From contig NZ_QGDO01000001.1 in the NCBI RefSeq assembly GCF_003149185.1, positions 806,001-870,000 of the forward strand: DNA of 64,000 bases. Direction: 5' to 3'. Positions within the stretch are counted from its first letter, which is position 1, and every line of letters begins with the position of its first letter. This DNA is from Sediminitomix flava (GTDB lineage Bacteria > Bacteroidota > Bacteroidia > Cytophagales > Flammeovirgaceae). The translations under genes were made by a program, and so were the position numbers. This document shows, piece by piece, positions 62,233 through 64,000 of this stretch. A model generated the notes under the pieces. The model did not search any database and was not told the origin of the DNA. It saw only the letters and a program-made list of their open reading frames with translations.

Positions 62233-62563
62233 ACATTGGTAGTTATGATGAATTAGACTTCAAAAAGTAAAAACCGTTTGAATGACAGTTCTTTATCATA
62301 AGTTATTATCCATTAAAATCTATTCATTAATTAGAGCTTATTTGGAACTAAAAACAATCAGTTTCAAATACTCTCGAACAGAATGTTATAAGATTATAGA
62401 CTCAGACTTCCTCAGTCTTAATTCAAATTGATAGTTAATTAAAAAATCCCCTACACCTTTCGATTTATTGATAGAAGACGAAATACCAATAGAAAAAATA
62501 GTTCCAAAATCATTCGTACACACTGACTATTAACAATTTAAACTAGAAAGCTAATATTTTCCA
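62233..62563. other. Intergenic region without recognised features
   Basis: An AT-rich 331-base stretch between the PAP2-barrel start and the porin stop. It must hold the PAP2-barrel promoter and the porin's 3' end, but I saw no exact TAnnTTTG element and no strong hairpin. Confidence 0.5.
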
Positions 62564-63952
62564 TTAGAATTTGTAGGCAGCAGAAAGCGAAACGAAGAAT
62601 GATGATTTCCCATTTCCTGTTTCAGTAACATAATCGCCTGGCTCTAAGTATGACATAAAGCTTAAGAAGGTTAAATGAGGATTTGGGACATAAAAGATAT
62701 CTAGCGCATATTGCGTTCCTATACTTTTTGCATCTGACTCAAATTCTGGAAAAGGACGTACTTGTTGAACTCCAGGCGAATAATTTCCATCTTCAATACT
62801 TTGTCTACTCAGAAAATATACACTAGCATTCATCATCATACCTTTTACGGGCTGTAAACCTACGATAGGACGAATATTTGTGATATTACTCGGGCCTAGT
62901 GGGGCTGCAAAGCCGAACAAAGGTTTTGGGTAGAGTGGGTCAAAAGTATTCAATTCATTGTCTGAATTATTCTGATCGCCTGTAATATAACTTCCAGCTA
63001 GTCCAATACTAGGTTTTAGAAATACTTTATCAAATACATAAGCCAGTTCTGCTGAAAAGTTAAAAGCATTAATTTTCAAATCATTGAATTTGCCAAATTG
63101 GTACATACTTTCGGCTTCAAGTCTGAACGTTGGTGAATAATGCCAAGCTCTAGTGCCTACAGTATGCCTTGTTTGTTCGCCATTTACCCAATTAAAGCTT
63201 CTCCGTTCTGATTTGAAACCAAAGTAGTAAAGATCTAATTTGATATCCTTCTGTTTTCGAGCATTAAGGTAGCTTCCCCATAAGTATTCCTCGATTCTGG
63301 TATTATCGAAAACTTCTGGGTTGATGATGACGGGTGTGCCTCCAAAAAGATGAAGATCAAATTTTTTATTATTGTAAATGAAACTTGCCGCATCAAAAGC
63401 CAATCGGTTATTTGGGCCTTCTCTAGAGGAGATTAATAAGCCATTTCCAAAATCAAACTCTTGTCTTCCTAAACGTACAAATGTGCTGTGAGAACTGTCT
63501 TTTACATCAAAGTGAAACTCCCCGAAAAGTTGATGAAGACCGAGACCATCTACTACAATTTCAGAAATAGGTTCATTAGGAGAGCCAAACTCATTTGTAT
63601 TATTTAGTTGAGAAAAAACTCTGAATCTTTCTCCAAACCAAGCATCTGCATGAAGCATGATTCGGTGTTGGATAACCCCGTTTTTATCTTCGATAAATTC
63701 TGGTGGTAAATCTCCAAAATTAGAGTTTACTCGCAACTCATACCATTCTCGTATTTCTCCACCAAAAGAGAGTGTTATATTTTTCCCGATAGGAATAAAT
63801 TTCAATTTATCAGTTCCTTTTGCCTGTATCGAATCCGATTTTAGATCACTGAAATCGTCTTGGTATCTAAGATTTTTGATAGGACCAAATTGAGCTTGTA
63901 CAATTCCTTGAATATCGAGGAAAAGTAAAAGTGCTAATAGTAGTTTTTTCAT
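62564..63952 (-). CDS. Alginate-export-like outer-membrane porin
   Basis: A 462-residue exported protein with a signal peptide (1-20, LLFLDIQGIVQAQ). It matches the alginate_exp/AlgE-like porin family: GGEIREWYELRVNSNFGD, RIMLHADAWFGERFRVFSQL and VRLGRQEFDFGNGLLISSRE followed by RLAFDAASFIYNN are family-typical, and the protein ends SLSAAYKF with a terminal F. The family makes 16-18-strand anion-selective barrels; many Bacteroidota members do not export alginate, so the substrate is unknown. No alginate genes are nearby. The promoter lies beyond or within the last 48 bases of the window. Confidence 0.85.
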   Translation of the reverse strand: MKKLLLALLLFLDIQGIVQAQFGPIKNLRYQDDFSDLKSDSIQAKGTDKLKFIPIGKNITLSFGGEIREWYELRVNSNFGDLPPEFIEDKNGVIQHRIMLHADAWFGERFRVFSQLNNTNEFGSPNEPISEIVVDGLGLHQLFGEFHFDVKDSSHSTFVRLGRQEFDFGNGLLISSREGPNNRLAFDAASFIYNNKKFDLHLFGGTPVIINPEVFDNTRIEEYLWGSYLNARKQKDIKLDLYYFGFKSERRSFNWVNGEQTRHTVGTRAWHYSPTFRLEAESMYQFGKFNDLKINAFNFSAELAYVFDKVFLKPSIGLAGSYITGDQNNSDNELNTFDPLYPKPLFGFAAPLGPSNITNIRPIVGLQPVKGMMMNASVYFLSRQSIEDGNYSPGVQQVRPFPEFESDAKSIGTQYALDIFYVPNPHLTFLSFMSYLEPGDYVTETGNGKSSFFVSLSAAYKF

Positions 63953-64000
63953 GGTTTAGCTAAGTAAGATTGTTAGTGATTAGTTAGTTTTTGCAAGTTT

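Overview
The window is chromosomal DNA of a member of the Bacteroidota, most likely a marine Cytophagales bacterium of the Flammeovirga kind (inference from gene content, AT-rich DNA and relatives known to me; no rRNA is present to prove it). Supporting signs are a type IX secretion (T9SS) C-terminal sorting tail on a large glucanase, a T9SS plug protein, Bacteroidota-only families (HmuY, DUF3276, zinc-less DksA-like protein, propeller-type sensors) and several copies of the Bacteroidota -7 promoter element TAnnTTTG. I found 38 protein genes plus one 39-codon gene. There are no tRNA or rRNA genes, CRISPR arrays, phage genes or intact insertion sequences.

Layout. 1-19 kb is carbohydrate and signalling: a secreted modular GH81 beta-1,3-glucanase, an erythromycin-esterase-like fusion, a TPR protein, a PH-domain-like protein, a large propeller/SpoIIE phosphatase, and a GH65 disaccharide phosphorylase with its MFS sugar transporter. 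19-29 kb holds an rRNA methyltransferase, a NYN/PIN-like protein, the T9SS plug protein, a second propeller/SpoIIE phosphatase, a TRIC channel, a SiaB-type kinase and recO. 29-41 kb is mostly housekeeping: an Omp85-like protein, a metallo-beta-lactamase-fold hydrolase, a cystathionine beta-synthase-like enzyme, a DksA-like protein, scpB, an ankyrin protein, a DUF58 protein, RlpA, a PUR-alpha-like protein, an NFACT/RqcH-like protein and threonine aldolase. 41-48 kb is lipid and envelope metabolism (an OlsF-like bifunctional acyltransferase, phosphatidylserine decarboxylase, a TetR plus glycosyltransferase pair) and enolase. 47.9-56.5 kb is a heme acquisition locus. 56.8-64 kb holds an RluA-type pseudouridine synthase, a microprotein, a histidine kinase with an outer-membrane partner, a PAP2-barrel fusion and an alginate-export-like porin.

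How genes work together. The heme locus is the most coherent system. A TonB receptor with the FRAP/His/NPDL heme signature and a duplicated HmuY lipoprotein capture heme. HmuTUV imports it, and a HemS/ChuS-like protein plus a HutW/ChuW-like radical SAM enzyme would process it. A 25-base motif occurs three times, twice before hmuT and once before the receptor, and a terminator separates the two transcription units, which suggests one iron or heme regulon with two promoters. The two SpoIIE phosphatases and the SiaB-like kinase suggest partner-switching signalling, although no SiaC target is in the window. GH65 and the MFS permease form a sugar uptake and phosphorolysis unit whose promoter carries two adjacent dyads. 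I see no wholly new gene system; the most unusual items are regulatory or architectural.
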